A stretch of DNA of 64,000 bases. Source: Eutreptiella sp. 'Long Island Sound 2002' (taxonomy: Eukaryota > Euglenozoa > Euglenophyceae > Eutreptiales > Eutreptiaceae). This document shows positions 11,801-23,357 of the stretch, one piece after another. The stretch is from contig OZ038393.1 in the NCBI GenBank assembly GCA_964036045.1, positions 49,778,429 through 49,842,428 of the forward strand, written 5' to 3'. The notes under the pieces are model-generated. The model was not told the DNA's origin and made no database searches. It saw only the letters and a list, made by a program, of their open reading frames with translations. A program made the position numbers and the translations under genes. The stretch's first letter is position 1, and every line of letters begins with the position of its first letter.

Positions 11801-11946
11801 CCAGCTGATGAGGGCTTGCCGGCCCACAAATACATGCCCTCAATGACCGTGAAACCAAGTCATGGGGTCCAAACCGGCTTCAGCCCCCTTCTCAGAGCGT
11901 TGTAACACCGGTCGGAAGTGGACGGGAGGACCCCAATGGAATCCAA
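8836..11946 (-). repeat. Probable 3' LTR of F1 (~3.1 kb)
   Basis: Nearly identical to 18315-21418 and placed directly after a G-run polypurine tract on the minus strand, as a 3' LTR should be. It has no coding domain. It includes a ~198-bp internal duplication (10681 and 10879) with a C5-AAAATA-G7 hairpin motif. No 5' LTR of this family is in the window, so LTR status rests on position and the polypurine tract; a long 3' UTR plus shorter LTR is the alternative. Confidence 0.55.
10620..10925 (-). repeat. ~198-bp internal tandem duplication in F1 terminal region
   Basis: GCGCCCCCAAAATAGGGGGG occurs at 10681 and 10879, each followed by GTC.TCAT.AAAACATTTT and preceded by a matching CAATTT-GG block. 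The F2 counterpart has the same pair at 20159 and 20359. The C-run/G-run pair could fold as a hairpin. Confidence 0.6.
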
Positions 11947-11957
11947 CCCCCCCCCTC
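11946..11957 (-). other. Candidate polypurine tract of F1
   Basis: The minus strand reads GAGGGGGGGGG just before TTGGATTCC. F2 has AAGGGGGGGGG at 21429-21419 before TGGGATTCC. A purine run directly before the LTR primes plus-strand DNA synthesis in LTR elements. Confidence 0.5.
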
Positions 11958-12299
11958 GTGTCCCAAGGACACACGGAGTTCCCACATACGGCGTAGGCGT
12001 GCCCCAAGAGAGGGGTGAGGTCACCCAAAATAGGTACCCTCCGCCGTATTCTGTCTTGCCTTGATCTACAACATGGACCAAGGGGGTCACAAAATGGACA
12101 AAACGTCGTCCACCGGTCTGGATACATGTACCGCAATGAATATATATGTCCGGGAACCGAGTGAAGGGGGTATATAGCCAATAAAGTCCAAAAGTCTCAC
12201 GATGAACACCCTCACTTCGTCTCCCACTCATCAGAAAACAAATATAGATGCCAAGGGGACCCATCAGGGGGCTGTTGCACCCACTAAATGGACCAAAAC

Positions 12300-12484
12300 C
12301 TCCTTGACATCCAAGGAAATACCCTTCTTCCTTACATAATCCATCAAGACCGTGGTGTACCTCGGAACAAAGCTGCTGGGAGGCTTCCAAGAATCTCCGG
12401 ACACTGCAAACCCCTTTCCAACGGACCTTGTATAGCCTCCCCTCCGGCGTCCCCGGGTCCAGCTTGTCCGTCAGGATCTTATCG
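12300..12484 (-). pseudogene. F1 chromodomain, 3' part (separated and frameshifted)
   Basis: Minus-strand coding resumes after the GC insert with ILTDKLDPGTPEG and a VRWK core, as in the F2 chromodomain. An extra base near 12415 (CCCTTTCC against TCCTTCC in F2) shifts the frame so that the tryptophan/SSFVP part is lost. The chromodomain would bind methylated histone tails and target integration. Region 11947-12300 is 3' UTR without a recognisable gene. Confidence 0.7.
12478..12484. repeat. Target-site duplication, left copy (CTTATCG)
   Basis: CTTATCG here and at 15422-15428 flank the GC-rich insert. F2 has the uninterrupted site CTTATCTGCGG at about 21954, showing the pre-insertion state. 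Confidence 0.75.
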
Positions 12485-15421
12485 CCGGTGTTGGGCCCCC
12501 ACACCCACACGCCCACGACCACAGCATGTGGTTGGCGGACCCCAACAGCCCGCCCAGTGGGCGGGCAGTTCGGGGAGGGGGAGCGCCTGACCACAGACGC
12601 CCCTCACAACATTCGAAGGCACCCCCCCGGGAACGCCCTTGCACCACCCCAACAGCGAGCAATGCCGGCACGCAAGGGCGCACGCTGTGGGGCCGGTGCT
12701 GGGTCCCACGCCCGCACCAACCGCACCCGGGACACACGGGTCGCGGAACCCCGGCTGCCCGCCCAGGAGGGCGGGCAGCCGGGGGAGGGACAGCGCCTGA
12801 CACCAGACGCCCCTCACAACGGTGGCAGGCCAGCCCCCCCGGGGACGGCTGCCAACCACCCCCACGGCACGCAGCCCCCACAGGGCATGCAGGCCAAGGG
12901 GACAGTGTCGGGCCCCCACAGCCACACGCCCGCGCCCACCATACGTGGGTGGCGGCCCCCAACAGCCTGCCCAGTGGGCGGGCAGTCGGGGGAGGGGGAG
13001 CGCCTGACCTCAGACGCCCCTCACAACGGTGGAAGGCACCCCCCCGGGAACGCCCTTCCACCACCCCAACAGCGAGCAACGCCGGCCCGCAAGGGCGCAC
13101 GCTGTGGGGCCGGTGCCGGGTCCCCACGCCCGCACCGACCGCACCCGGGACACAGGGGTCGCGGAACCCCGGCTGCCCACCCCAGAGGACGGGCGGCCAG
13201 GGGAGGGACAGCGCCTGACACCAGACGCCCCTCACAACGGTGGCAGGCCACCCCCCCCGGGGACGGTTCCCCACCACCCCCGCGGCACGCAGCCCCCACA
13301 GGGCATGCAGGCCAAGGGGACAGTGTTGGGCCCCCACACCCACACGCCCGCACCCACAGCATGTGGGTGACGGAGCCCAACAGCCCGCGCAGTGGGTGGG
13401 CAGTTCAGGGAGGGGGAGCACCTGACCACAGACGCTCCTCACAACGGTGGAAGGCACCCCCCCGGGAATGCCCTTCCGCCACCCCCACAGCGAGCAACGC
13501 CGGCCCGCAAGGGCGCATGCTGTGGGGCCGATGCGCGGTCCCCACGCCCACACCGACCGCACCCGGGACACACGAATCGCGGAACCCTGGCTACCCGCCC
13601 CAGTGGACGGACGGCCGGGGGAGGGGCAGCGCCTGACACCAGACACCCCTCACAACGGTGGCAGGCCAGCCCCCCGGGGATGGCCCCCCACCACCCCCAC
13701 AGCACGCAGCCCCCACAGGGCATGCAGGCCAAGGGGACGGTGTTGGGCCCCCACACCCACACACCCGCGCCCACGGCACGTGGGTGGCAGACCCCAACAG
13801 CGCGCCCAGTGCGCGGGGAGTCGGGGGGGGGGAAGGGCGCCTGACCTCAGACGCCCCTCACAACGGTGGAAGGCAACCCCCCCGGGGACGCCCTTCCGCC
13901 ACCCCCACAGCGAGCAACGCCGGCCCACAAGGGCGCACGCTGTGGAACCGGTGCTGGGTCGCCACGCCCGCACCGACCGCATCCGGAACCCACGGGTCCC
14001 GGTATCCCGGCTGCCCGCTCCAGAGGACGGGCGGTCGGGGGAGGGACAGCGCCTGTCACCAGACGCCCCTCACAACAGTGGCAGACCACCCCCCCCGGAG
14101 ACGGCCCCCCACCTGCCCCGCGGCACGCAGCCCGAACAGGGCGTGCAGGCCAAGGGGACAGTTTTCGGCCCCCACACCCACACGCCCGCGCCCACAGCAC
14201 GTGGGTAGCGGACCCCAACAGCCCGCCCAGTTGGCGGCCAGTCGGGGGAGGGGGAGCGCCTGACCTCAGATACCCCTCGCAACGGTGGAAGGCACCCCCC
14301 CCGGGGACGCCCTTCCGCCACCCCCACAGCGAGCAACGCCGACCAGCAAGGGCGCACGCTGTGGGGCCGGTGCTGGGTCCCCAGGCCCGCACCGACCGCA
14401 CCCGGGACACACGGGTCGCGGGACCCGGGCCGCCAGCCCCAGAGGACGGGCGGCAGGGGGAGGGACAGCGCCTGACACCAGACGCCCCTCACAACAGTGG
14501 CAGGCCACCCCCCCCCAGGGACAGCCCCCCACCACCCCTCGCGGCATGCAGGCCCCAAAAGGCGTGCAGGCCAAGCCAGGTAGGGAGGAACCGGGACCGG
14601 ACCGCCCCCCCCCGAGCACGCCAGACGGAGCAAGGGACCGGGGCAGGACGCGCGGAGGGGCATGGACCACGTGGAACGGCCCTACCAGCGCCCAGTGCCG
14701 GGACCGCGTGAGGTGCGCACGCCGTACCACCCACGGGGGGGCGGGGGCGGACGCCGCGGGAGCGCGAGCGCACACACACGCAAAGGGCACGCGGGGACTA
14801 CCAGAAGGGCAACTGGACCGGGCTTGCGGAACGCATAGACCGCGTGCAATGGCGTACCAGCGAGCGAGGGTAAGGGACACCCGGACGGGACAGCCTGCCA
14901 CACGAAGCGCGGGACACGCCGGGCGGGAAGGGGGAAACGAGAGAGACACAACACCAGGTACCGGCCCGAGCCCCCCGAACCGGCTGCGAGCACCACGCAC
15001 ACACGGACCAGGCACTGCAACCGCCAAGGCAGTACTGGCGCACTGCGCCACGCCCCAACCCCTAGGCAAGGCAGCCTCCGCGCCAGCCCAAGGGGGTCCC
15101 ACTGGCGACAAGCCAGTAGCACGGGCCCGGCAGCGCCGGCGCCCCGGGCGACCACGCATTAGGGGGGCGACGCGGTGGGTAAGCGCCCGCAGCCACGGCT
15201 GCCAATTGATGCACTGACCTGGGGGTGGCGAAACAGAAAGCCAGGGAGGGAACGGGCTCCGAGCCCTGTGAACCCGGGGGACTCCGCCACCAGGCAGGAG
15301 GTGCATCTTGGAGGCCCCCCCACTAGGACCCGGTGGGGAGGATATCACCTGGCCCGACCGGGTGGCCCCCCGGGGCCAAAAGGCGTCTAGTACCCGCAAA
15401 ATCAAACCTCAAACCTAAAAC
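12485..15421 (+). mobile_element. GC-rich tandem-repeat retroelement, copy 2 (2.9 kb, complete insertion)
   Basis: An insertion in the F1 chromodomain flanked by CTTATCG. The left part is an array of ~418-bp units; the right part (from about 14540) is unique sequence shared with copy 1 and ends TCAAACCTCAAACCTAAAAC. There are no terminal inverted repeats. The variable 5' end inside a tandem array, a fixed 3' end with a short repeated A-rich tail, and a target duplication fit a non-LTR retrotransposition product. It has no reverse transcriptase and may be non-autonomous. Overlapping Pro/Arg/Gly-rich frames on both strands appear compositional, and I do not annotate them as genes. Confidence 0.75.
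12490..14540 (+). repeat. ~418-bp tandem array built of two ~209-bp halves
   Basis: GGTGGCAGGC recurs at 12821, 13239, 13657, 14077 (variant) and 14496, giving spacings of 418, 418, 420 and 419. Between them GGTGGAAGGC recurs at 13028 and 13446, so each unit is two diverged half-units of 207-211 bases sharing GCGCCTGAC..CAGACGCCCCTCACAAC. About 4.8 units are present. Copy 1 has related sequence around 780-1010. Confidence 0.85.
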
Positions 15422-15428
15422 CTTATCG
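15422..15428. repeat. Target-site duplication, right copy (CTTATCG)
   Basis: Matches 12478-12484 and immediately follows the A-rich tail of the GC-rich element. Confidence 0.75.
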
Positions 15429-18244
15429 GCGGTGAAGTCGTTGTCCTCACCCTCATCATTGGAGTCCAGGTCGCCGGCCGTGAAGTCGAAGGTGACGGGA
15501 CTGGCATCTGGCGCTCGGGGACGGAGCTGAGTATGGTCGCGGTCAACGATCTTGTTGTCCGCTACCCGAACCGCATACACATACTGTCCGACCTTGCGCA
15601 GGATCACCCGCGGCACATACCAAGACGCCTGACGATGCCTAGACAGGACGTCCTTGTGGTGCCGTTCCATCCATACCGTGTCCTTGAGGGCATACTTCTG
15701 GAGATTCCCCTGCTTGAAGAACTTGGCCCTCTTCTCGTGCTCGTCATGTAGTGCCTTGCATACGCTGGCCGCCGTGTCCTCGGCCTCAGCCATCATGGCG
15801 TTCGCATCTCGGGCCACCTTGCCATGGCTCAACCATGGGAGAGTGCGTGACACTCGATCCCGTAGGAATAGGATGCGATGGAGCCACAGTTCTGTGGGCC
15901 CCGGAAGGTCGTGGTACGCCTGGAGCACTCTCCACAGGGAATTGTACCTATTCCAACCCAGTTCGTCAATGTGGAGATGGCGGAACTTCTCAAACATCTG
16001 CCGACGGGCGACCTCAGCCCAGCCGTTTGACAGGCTGTGGTTGGCCACAGTCTTGGTGTGCCAGATGCCCATGTGCCTGCGCATCGTCCTGAACCAGGTA
16101 CCCACAAACAGACTGCCCCGGTCGCTGCAGATGACAGCCGGGACGTAAAACATTGTCAGCCAATGCCGGATCATGGCGTTGACGAGGGTCCTGGCCTGCA
16201 GCCCCACTCCATGTTTGTCCTTCTTGTCCTTCTTCCTGGACTTCTTGCCCGGGAAGGCGACGATGTACGCACGATGCTTGTCCACGGCGAGGATGACACA
16301 ATCGTATCTCTCTCCTTTCACTGTGACGTCCGGCATGGCGAACACACCCATGGCAACAGACGTCACTGGCGCCTCCGGTATCGCAGTGTACACCGGATTG
16401 CCCGCTGTGGAGGGGTTCGGAGTCTGCGTGGCTCGACAGACGGCGCAGTCGCTGCAGTACCTATCCAGGATGGCATAGTACACCGGTGGGAACTTGAATC
16501 GCCACTCCAGGTCTTGCTGCATCTTGTCGTGACCAGGATGCATGACCTGAGCGTTATGCCAGTGGTCAATGAGCTCCTCCACCCCGCTCTCGGGGACCAG
16601 CAGCTTGTCCTTGAGGAACAACTTGTCTCCGTCCTCGGTCAAGCCCTCAGGCCACCCATCGTCCGACGAGGCGCTCACGGCGTTCCAATACCTACCCCAG
16701 TGCTCGGGAGCGGCATAGTCATCCGACGGATCCTCCGTGAGCAGCGACTTGACTAGCTCTACTGGGGCCACCATCCGCTGATTGAGGGTCTCCTCACGAA
16801 TGGACTGGACTCCTGCTCCCCACAACTTGGCCAGGTCCATGTGGTTCGCCATCACCACAAAGCACTTGACCCCATCTTGCTGCATGGCCTTCTCCATGTC
16901 GATGATCCGCCTGGCCGCCTTGGTCCCCTCCGTGTCCCCATGGCTCGATATGTCCATCCATGCCTTGCCCGCTTGGTAGGCCAAACGACTGAGGCAATCT
17001 GCCAGAGTGTTGTCCTTCCCTGGGACGTACACGACGCTGAGGTCGAACTTGGCGAACGTCTCAGGCCATTGGGCTCTCCTAGCCGCCGGTCCCAAGGGAG
17101 TGTCCACGTGCTTTTCCTGGCAGCTCTGGGCTGACTGATGGTCTGTGCAAACCACCACTGGCTGCAGTTCGATGTGGCCCGACCACTTCCTGAGGGCGCA
17201 CACGAGTGCATATGTCTCCTTCTCCCTTGCAATCCACATTTGGCGTTGGCCCTCAGCCAGGATACGCGCCCAAACCGCCACGGGAACATGCGTCCCGTCG
17301 TGCCGGACCTGCTCAAGGACTGCCTCAACGGCATGATCCGAGGCGTCCGTGCGCAACACGAATCCTTTGTCGGGGTCCACCAGGAACAATCCCAACTGCC
17401 CCAAGAGGCGCTCGTTCAGGCGGTCAAACTCATCCTCGGCCTCAGGGGTCCACGCAAGCTTCTTCTTGCTTCCTTTGCGGCCATCAAACTTTGCCACCTG
17501 CAGCATCTTGTGCAGCGGCCCCAAGAGTTCCGCATACATCCGGACATAGTAATTGCAGAACCCCATAAAGGACCGGAGTTCGCTTATCATCTGGGGCTTC
17601 TCCCAGTGGTACAGGGCCACCAGTTTTCCCGGCATGGAACGACGTTGCCCGTGTCCAACCACATGCCCCGCTAACTCCACCTCTCTCAGGAAGGCTGAGG
17701 CTTTGGTGGGCTTGCACACCATGCTGTGCTTGTCCAACTCGTCGGGCGCCCTGCGCAGATGCATCTCATGCTCAGCAATGAGCTCGTCCTCCGTCATGTC
17801 CTCCGTGCCGGACCCAATGATGATGTCATCGACAAACGGGTTGGCACAGTCCCGGACAGGGCCCAGCAGGTCCTCCATCATGCACTGGAAAGCAACATTG
17901 CCATTCTTGGCCCCCATGGGGACCATTTTCCACTGCATGGGCCCTAGCGGAGTAAAAATCGCCGTGCAGGTCCTGGAGTCCTGGTGCAGCGGCATCTGAT
18001 GATAGCCGTGTTTCAGGTCTAACACCGTAAAGATGCGCTTTTTCTGCTCCTTCTGGAGGATGGTGTCCATCAGGGGGAGCGAGTGCGAATCGTGCTCGGT
18101 CTGCTCGTTCAGGCCCCTATAACCGACCAGCAACCTCCACTCCCCCTTCTCCTTCTTGGGCACGATGAAGGCAGGGTTGGCCCACTCGCTATCGGAGCGT
18201 TTGATCCGGAAGCTCTCAATGAGCTCGGCCAATAGCTTCTTCAT
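15422..18244 (-). CDS. pol: F1 pol: reverse transcriptase, RNase H, integrase (partial, open)
   Basis: A single minus-strand frame of about 940 codons with no stop. Domains in order: reverse transcriptase (FIVPKKEKGEWRLLV, FTVLDLKHGYHQ, MGAKNGNVAFQ, and PFVDDIIIG with the catalytic pair at 17825-17836); RNase H (RTDAS, EKETYA, CTDHQS all present); integrase with HHCC finger (H..N..H, CSDCAVC) and core. Integrase lacks the first acidic residue: VAMGVF where D has VAMDVF (codon 16346-16348); SDRG and NGWAE are kept. The frame begins inside reverse transcriptase because the element is truncated at 18284, and 27-30 bases seen in F2 just upstream are missing. It continues into the GC-rich element after DFTADK. 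Integrase should therefore be inactive even though the frame is open. Confidence 0.85.
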
Positions 18245-18284
18245 CGTGTGGCGGTAGATCTTGGGGTTCGCTTTCAGCTTGATT

Positions 18285-18314
18285 AACTAACCCTAACCCC
18301 AACCCTAACCCTAG
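18285..18314 (-). repeat. Interstitial telomere-like repeat (TTAGGG type)
   Basis: The plus strand has CTAACCCTAACCCCAACCCT followed by AACCCTAG, i.e. about 4.5 TTAGGG units with one TTGGGG variant on the minus strand. It lies exactly between the broken 5' end of F1 pol and the 3' end of F2. Confidence 0.8.
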
Positions 18315-21300
18315 CCTAAAGGCCTTTTGTTGATGTTGAGACTAGCTTAATCATTTTTATCACTCTTTTGAAGTTTAAAGTACCTTTTCTCAACGTAACC
18401 AGGGTTATAACCCTAGCTGCCCATGAAGTTCAGCCCTACCAATCAGCTGAGCGGAGCTATCTTCCTTCATGGAGGTATCACCGAAGCAAAGTAGGCACTT
18501 CTTGCCTAAGTCCTTGTAGGTTAAGCCTAGTGGTCCCCATTCTCAAGACCCCTATACTCAACTGATTCTATGACTTATTGTGGTTCTACGTTTCGACTGA
18601 TTCTGAATTCAGTTGCTTGGCCATGCTGGCCAAGCCATATCCTGTGGCTGGGCCAACTCTTTTCCCCAGATTCCTAACCAACTCCGTTTTATCCGGAAGA
18701 GTGCACATGAAGTCCTTGGTGCTATCTTGGAGGCCTGAGTCATGCCAGTTTTCACATAAAGTCATGGATTGTGTTTATAAACCATTAAAGCTTTGTATTT
18801 AGATCTATTTTTGTCTATCTGCAGCCCCTCTTTGTTACACATGTTTTCATTGTGGAAGGACTTATCCTGATTTGATTGATCCGGTGCCTTGACTTGCTCT
18901 ACATTACCTTCGTGTGGACTTCACTTTGAGTTGTGGGAAATCAGCAATGGTTTTCTAAAAACAGATACAAGGAACAAGCACAAGTGTGAGCAAACCAGAA
19001 AGCTTTTCTCCCCATCATTGGCTCCCAAACCCCTCCGGTTCTGAGAATGGCACACTTCACAAGTGAAGTCACGATTTTGAGTCCCCATCTTGTAAAGCAC
19101 ATTCGCCAAGCCAAAGCGAGCATGAGATCCGGCATAATGTGCTGTGCAACACCAAAGCATATGCCAACATATAAGCAACATACCATAGGTCATGGATCCC
19201 TGGACATCTTGCTGTTGACCGGTCAAGTGAGCACATGAGCCGCCAAAATGAGCATAAATTGAGGTCAACGACATGCATGTATTGCCAAATTCAAAGTCCA
19301 TCTGATAGTATATAAAATTGCTCACCTATGGATTCAACCTACGGTTCAAAACACTATTGCTTGGGACCATATGTGGATGATCCCCCCACTTCGCTTCCCA
19401 ATCTGGCGCATAGACAGACTTATGGACCCCCTCCCAACATGCACCACAAAAACGGGAAATTCGGGATGGCAATCGTGAGATGTACTGCAAGTCCTCCCAC
19501 TCGCAATATATGTGCGGTAGATGTGATTCAACGCTCTGGATTTCATCATCAGGTCATGGGGAAGACCCTTGTAGCATATGGCGTCATGGCTCAACGGCAT
19601 CTTGCCACTGTGATACCAGTTTGTGAGGCTCCCGGGCGATCCAAAATGACCTAAATTTGGTATAACAAGCCTCCCCACGATGATATATGACCTGTGCACG
19701 ATATGAGCGAAGTTCAGACCATACAAAACACACATATGACCCAAATCCTTCACATCCGGGTTGGTTGCCCCGAACTCTCAGGTGGGCCGGATTACCAACA
19801 TTTTGGCTCACATGCACGGCCAAACACAAATGAGTCACAATGCACATACGTAGCCCCTTTCGTAACGTTAATCAAGCACACAGCGTGCCCAAGGCATCCA
19901 ATGAGGGACCATCGATGCATTAATGACATACCAAAGTCGCCCATAGTCCTTAGTTCAAAATATGAGCCCTTGTCAGGGTTTGCCCATGATTGAAAACATG
20001 CACCCACATACCGGGAAGAGTCCGGACGTCCCTGTATCGATGCTGGTGTTCATCGCCGTGTAATTCACCTATGATTTTACGGGCCAAAACGTCACTTTAC
20101 TCAAAAGATACCCAAAAGACAATTTTTTGGACAGCAACAGCATGTGTTTTGGATTCAGCGCCCCCCAAAAAAGGGGGGGTCCTCATTAAAACATTTTCAA
20201 AACCCTCATTTACCCATTTCTTCCAAAAAAAAGGCCCCAGGGGGGGGGCTTTTTACCAGATTTCACCAGACGTGGCACTAACTACCTGCATACAACTTTA
20301 CTCAAAATGTACCAAAAAAGCAATTTATTGGACTCCAAGAGCATGTTCTTTGCTTTCAGCGCCCCGAAAATATGGGGGGTCCTCATGAAAACATTTTCAA
20401 AAGGATGTCGAGTATGCTTAGTTACGCAACCCCGCATGCTCAGTTCCTGCGTGCCGTGGAAGGTACGCCCCAAATCGACCACGTAAAAAAATTTTGCGCT
20501 CGCGTCCCTGCCGCTAAATCGCGAAGGAATCTGCCATTACAAGAAATCCTTAGTGCCAGATCAGAAATGCACTCTCCAAAAGATTTGAATTTTCAAAAAT
20601 GGACTTCGCAGTCATGTAGAGATTTCCATGCTGTTTGCAAAAATGCCCAGATACTGAGTTATGTGACAAAAAGAGATTTAAAATCATAGGTGTTGTGCAT
20701 ATACCAAGTACTTCCACCCTCTCTGTTTGCCTCCTAAAGTCTTGGTACCGCGCGCAAACGATTGGGCATGTTTAAGCCATATTATGGTTACGCAAAAGCT
20801 TGCGGTGACCGCTGGATGCCGCCAATGGCCCAAAAATGGCAAAACCAAGTATCTCTGTGTGCGCCTCGAGGAGGTGCACAGATCCATGATCAAAATTGAC
20901 ACCCTTGGACCTTTTCCAAAATGGAAATTGGGAATTCGGGATAAAAATTGCCCTGAAATTCTGGAACAAATCTGCATCCTCATCTTATGATTCGCACCGG
21001 TTAACCCAGCTATTGAAAGCCCATAGAATCGAATTCGATTAGTATTCATTTTCTGGACAAAGCTGGCGACAACGCCCGCGGCGACTGTGGGCGGTAGTTT
21101 TCTGCCCTAATTTCAGGATTATGTCCCCAATAAACCCTCAGACATATGCCCAAGTTATATAAGTACATCTGGACCATCCAGACACACATCTCTGGGGATC
21201 AGCTGGCATTTACGGTCGCCAAATCTGCGGCTGATGGCATTGAAATACAGATCGGTGGGGGAGGGAAACATACCAGCTGATGAGGGCTTGCCGGCTCACA

Positions 21301-21418
21301 AATACATGCCCTCAATGACCGTGAAACCAAGTCATGGGGTCCAAACCGGCTTCACCCCCCTTCTCAGAGCGTTGTAACACCGGTCGGAAGTGGACGGGAG
21401 GACCCCAATGGAATCCCA
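18315..21418 (-). repeat. Probable 3' LTR of F2 (~3.1 kb)
   Basis: Collinear and nearly identical to 8836-11946. It begins on the minus strand with TGGGATTCC directly after AAGGGGGGGGG (21429-21419). The ~200-bp internal duplication is at 20159 and 20359. No gene is seen; the short open frames are shared with F1 without any recognisable domain. Confidence 0.55.
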
Positions 21419-21740
21419 CCCCCCCCCTTGTCTTAAGGACACATGGAGTTCCCACATACGGTGTAGGCGTCCCCCATGCCCCAAGAGAGGGGTGAGGTCA
21501 CCCAAAGTAGGTGCCCTCCGCCAGATTCTGTCTTGCCTTGATCTACAACATGGACGGAGGGGGTCACAAAATGGACAAAAAGTCGTCGACTGGTCTAAAT
21601 ACATGTACCGCAATGAATATATATGTCTGGAGACCGAGTGAAGGGGGTATATAGCCAATAAAGGCCCAAAGTCTCACGATAAACACCCTCACTTCGTCTC
21701 CCACTCATCAGAAAACAAACATAGATGCCAAGGGGACCCA

Positions 21741-22139
21741 TCAGGTGGCTGTCGCACCCACCAAATGGACCAAACCGTCCTTGACATCCAAGCAAATACC
21801 CTTCTTCCTTACATAATCCATCAAGACCGTGGTGTACCTCGGAACAAAGCTGCTGGGAGGCTTCCACGATTCTCCGGACGCTGCAAATTCCTTCCAACGG
21901 ACCTCGTATAGCCTCCCCTCGGGCGTCCCCGGGTCCAGCTTGTCCGTCAGGATCTTATCTGCGGTGAAGTTGTCGTCCTCACCCTCATCATCGGAGTCCA
22001 GGTCGCCGGCCGTGAAATCGAAGGTGACGGGACTGGCATCTGGCGCTCGGGGACGGACCTGAGTATGGTCGCGGTCCACGATCTCGTTGTCCGCTACCCG
22101 AACCGCATACACATACTGTCGGACCTTGCGCACGATCAT
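21741..22139 (-). CDS. F2 pol C-terminus with chromodomain
   Basis: Contains an SH3-like stretch (YVYAVRVADNEIVDRDHTQ), an acidic linker, then the chromodomain (DKILTDKLDP, YEVRWKEF, ESWKPPSSFVP) and a stop at 21741. The chromodomain aromatic cage would be formed by Y/W residues; the usual TWE is SWK here. It follows integrase after a stop at 22140. It would tether the integration complex to chromatin. Region 21419-21740 is 3' UTR with no gene seen. Confidence 0.8.
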   Translation of the reverse strand: MIVRKVRQYVYAVRVADNEIVDRDHTQVRPRAPDASPVTFDFTAGDLDSDDEGEDDNFTADKILTDKLDPGTPEGRLYEVRWKEFAASGESWKPPSSFVPRYTTVLMDYVRKKGICLDVKDGLVHLVGATAT

Positions 22140-23357
22140 TCACGGCACATACCAAGATGCCTGCCGATGCCTAGACAGGACGTCCTTGTGGTGCCGTTCC
22201 ATCCATACCGTGTCCTTGAGGGCATACTTCTGGAGATTCCCCTGCTTGAAGTACTTGGCCCTCTTCTCGTGCTCGTCATGTAGTGCCTTGCATACGCTGG
22301 CCGCCGTGTCCTCGGCCTCAGCCATCATGGCGTTCGCATCTCAGGCGACCTTGCCATGGCTCAACCATGGGAGAGTGCGTGACACTCGATCCCGTAGGAA
22401 TAGGATGCGATGGGGCCAGAGTCCTGTGGGCCCCAGAAGGTCGTGGTACGCCTGGAGCACTCTCCACAGGGAATTGTACCAATTCCAACCCAGTTCGTCA
22501 ATGTGGAGATGGCGGAACTTCTCAAACATCTGCCGACGGGCGACCTCAGCCCAGCCGTTTGACCGGCTGTGGTTGGCCACAGTCTTGGCGTGCCAGATGC
22601 TCATGTGCCTGCGCATCGTCCTGAACCAGGTACCCACAAACAGACTGTCCCGCTCGCTGCAGATGACAGCCGGGACGTAAAACATTGTCAGCCAATGGCG
22701 GATCATGGCGTTGGTGAGGGTCCTGGCCTGCAGCCCCACTCCGTGTTTGTCCTTCTTGTCCTCCTTCCTGGACTTCTTGCCCGGGACGGCGACGATGTAC
22801 GCACGGTGCTTGTCCACGGCGAGGATGACACAATCGTATCTCTCTCCCTTCACTGTGACGTCCGGCATGGCGAACACACCCATGGCAACGGACGTCACTG
22901 GCGCCTCCGGTATCGCAGTGTACACCGGATTGCCCGCTGTGGGGTGGTTCGGAGTCTGCGTGGCTCGACAGACGGCGCAGTCGCTGCAGTACCTATCCAG
23001 GATGGCATATTACACCGGTGGGAACTTGAATCACCACTCCAGGTCCTGCTGCATCTTGTCCTGACCAGGATGCATGACCTGAGCGTTATGCCAGTGGTCA
23101 AAGAGCTCCGCTACCCGGCTCTCGGGGACCAGCAGCTTGTCCTTGAGGAACAACTTGTCTCCGTCCTCGGTCAAGCCCTCAGGCCACCCATCGTCCGACG
23201 GGGCGCTCACGGCGTTCCAATACCTACCCCAGTGCTCGGGAGCGGCATAGTCATCCGACGGATCCTCCGTGAGCAGCGACTTGACTAGCTCTACTGGGGC
23301 CACCATCCGCTGATTGAGGGTCTCCTCAAGAATGGACTGGACTCCTGCTCCCCACAA
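22140..23357 (-). pseudogene. F2 integrase, disrupted
   Basis: HHCC-type N-terminal finger and catalytic core as in F1, broken by stops near 23030 and 22340. The first catalytic residue is Gly (VAMGVF, codon 22878-22880), the same change as F1, and the second Asp is also lost (CSERDS where F1 has CSDRGS). The glutamate (NGWAE) remains. It cannot catalyse strand transfer. Confidence 0.85.

Larger units (their letters stand above)
8836..18284 (-). mobile_element. Element F1: chromovirus (Ty3/gypsy), 5'-truncated, carrying a GC-rich insertion
   Basis: On the minus strand: pol from within reverse transcriptase (18244) through RNase H and integrase to the chromodomain, which is split at 15422/12484 by the GC-rich element; then the 3' UTR, a G-run polypurine tract and a ~3.1-kb terminal region ending at 8836. 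Leaving out the insert, it is collinear over about 6.5 kb with F2 (18315-24858). Its 5' end stops abruptly at 18284 and abuts a telomere-like repeat. gag and protease are absent. Confidence 0.85.

Noticed and set aside
12428-13636. 402-codon plus and 391-codon minus frames in the GC-rich array
   Set aside because: Both strands open over the same satellite units; translation is repetitive low-complexity with no recognisable motif.
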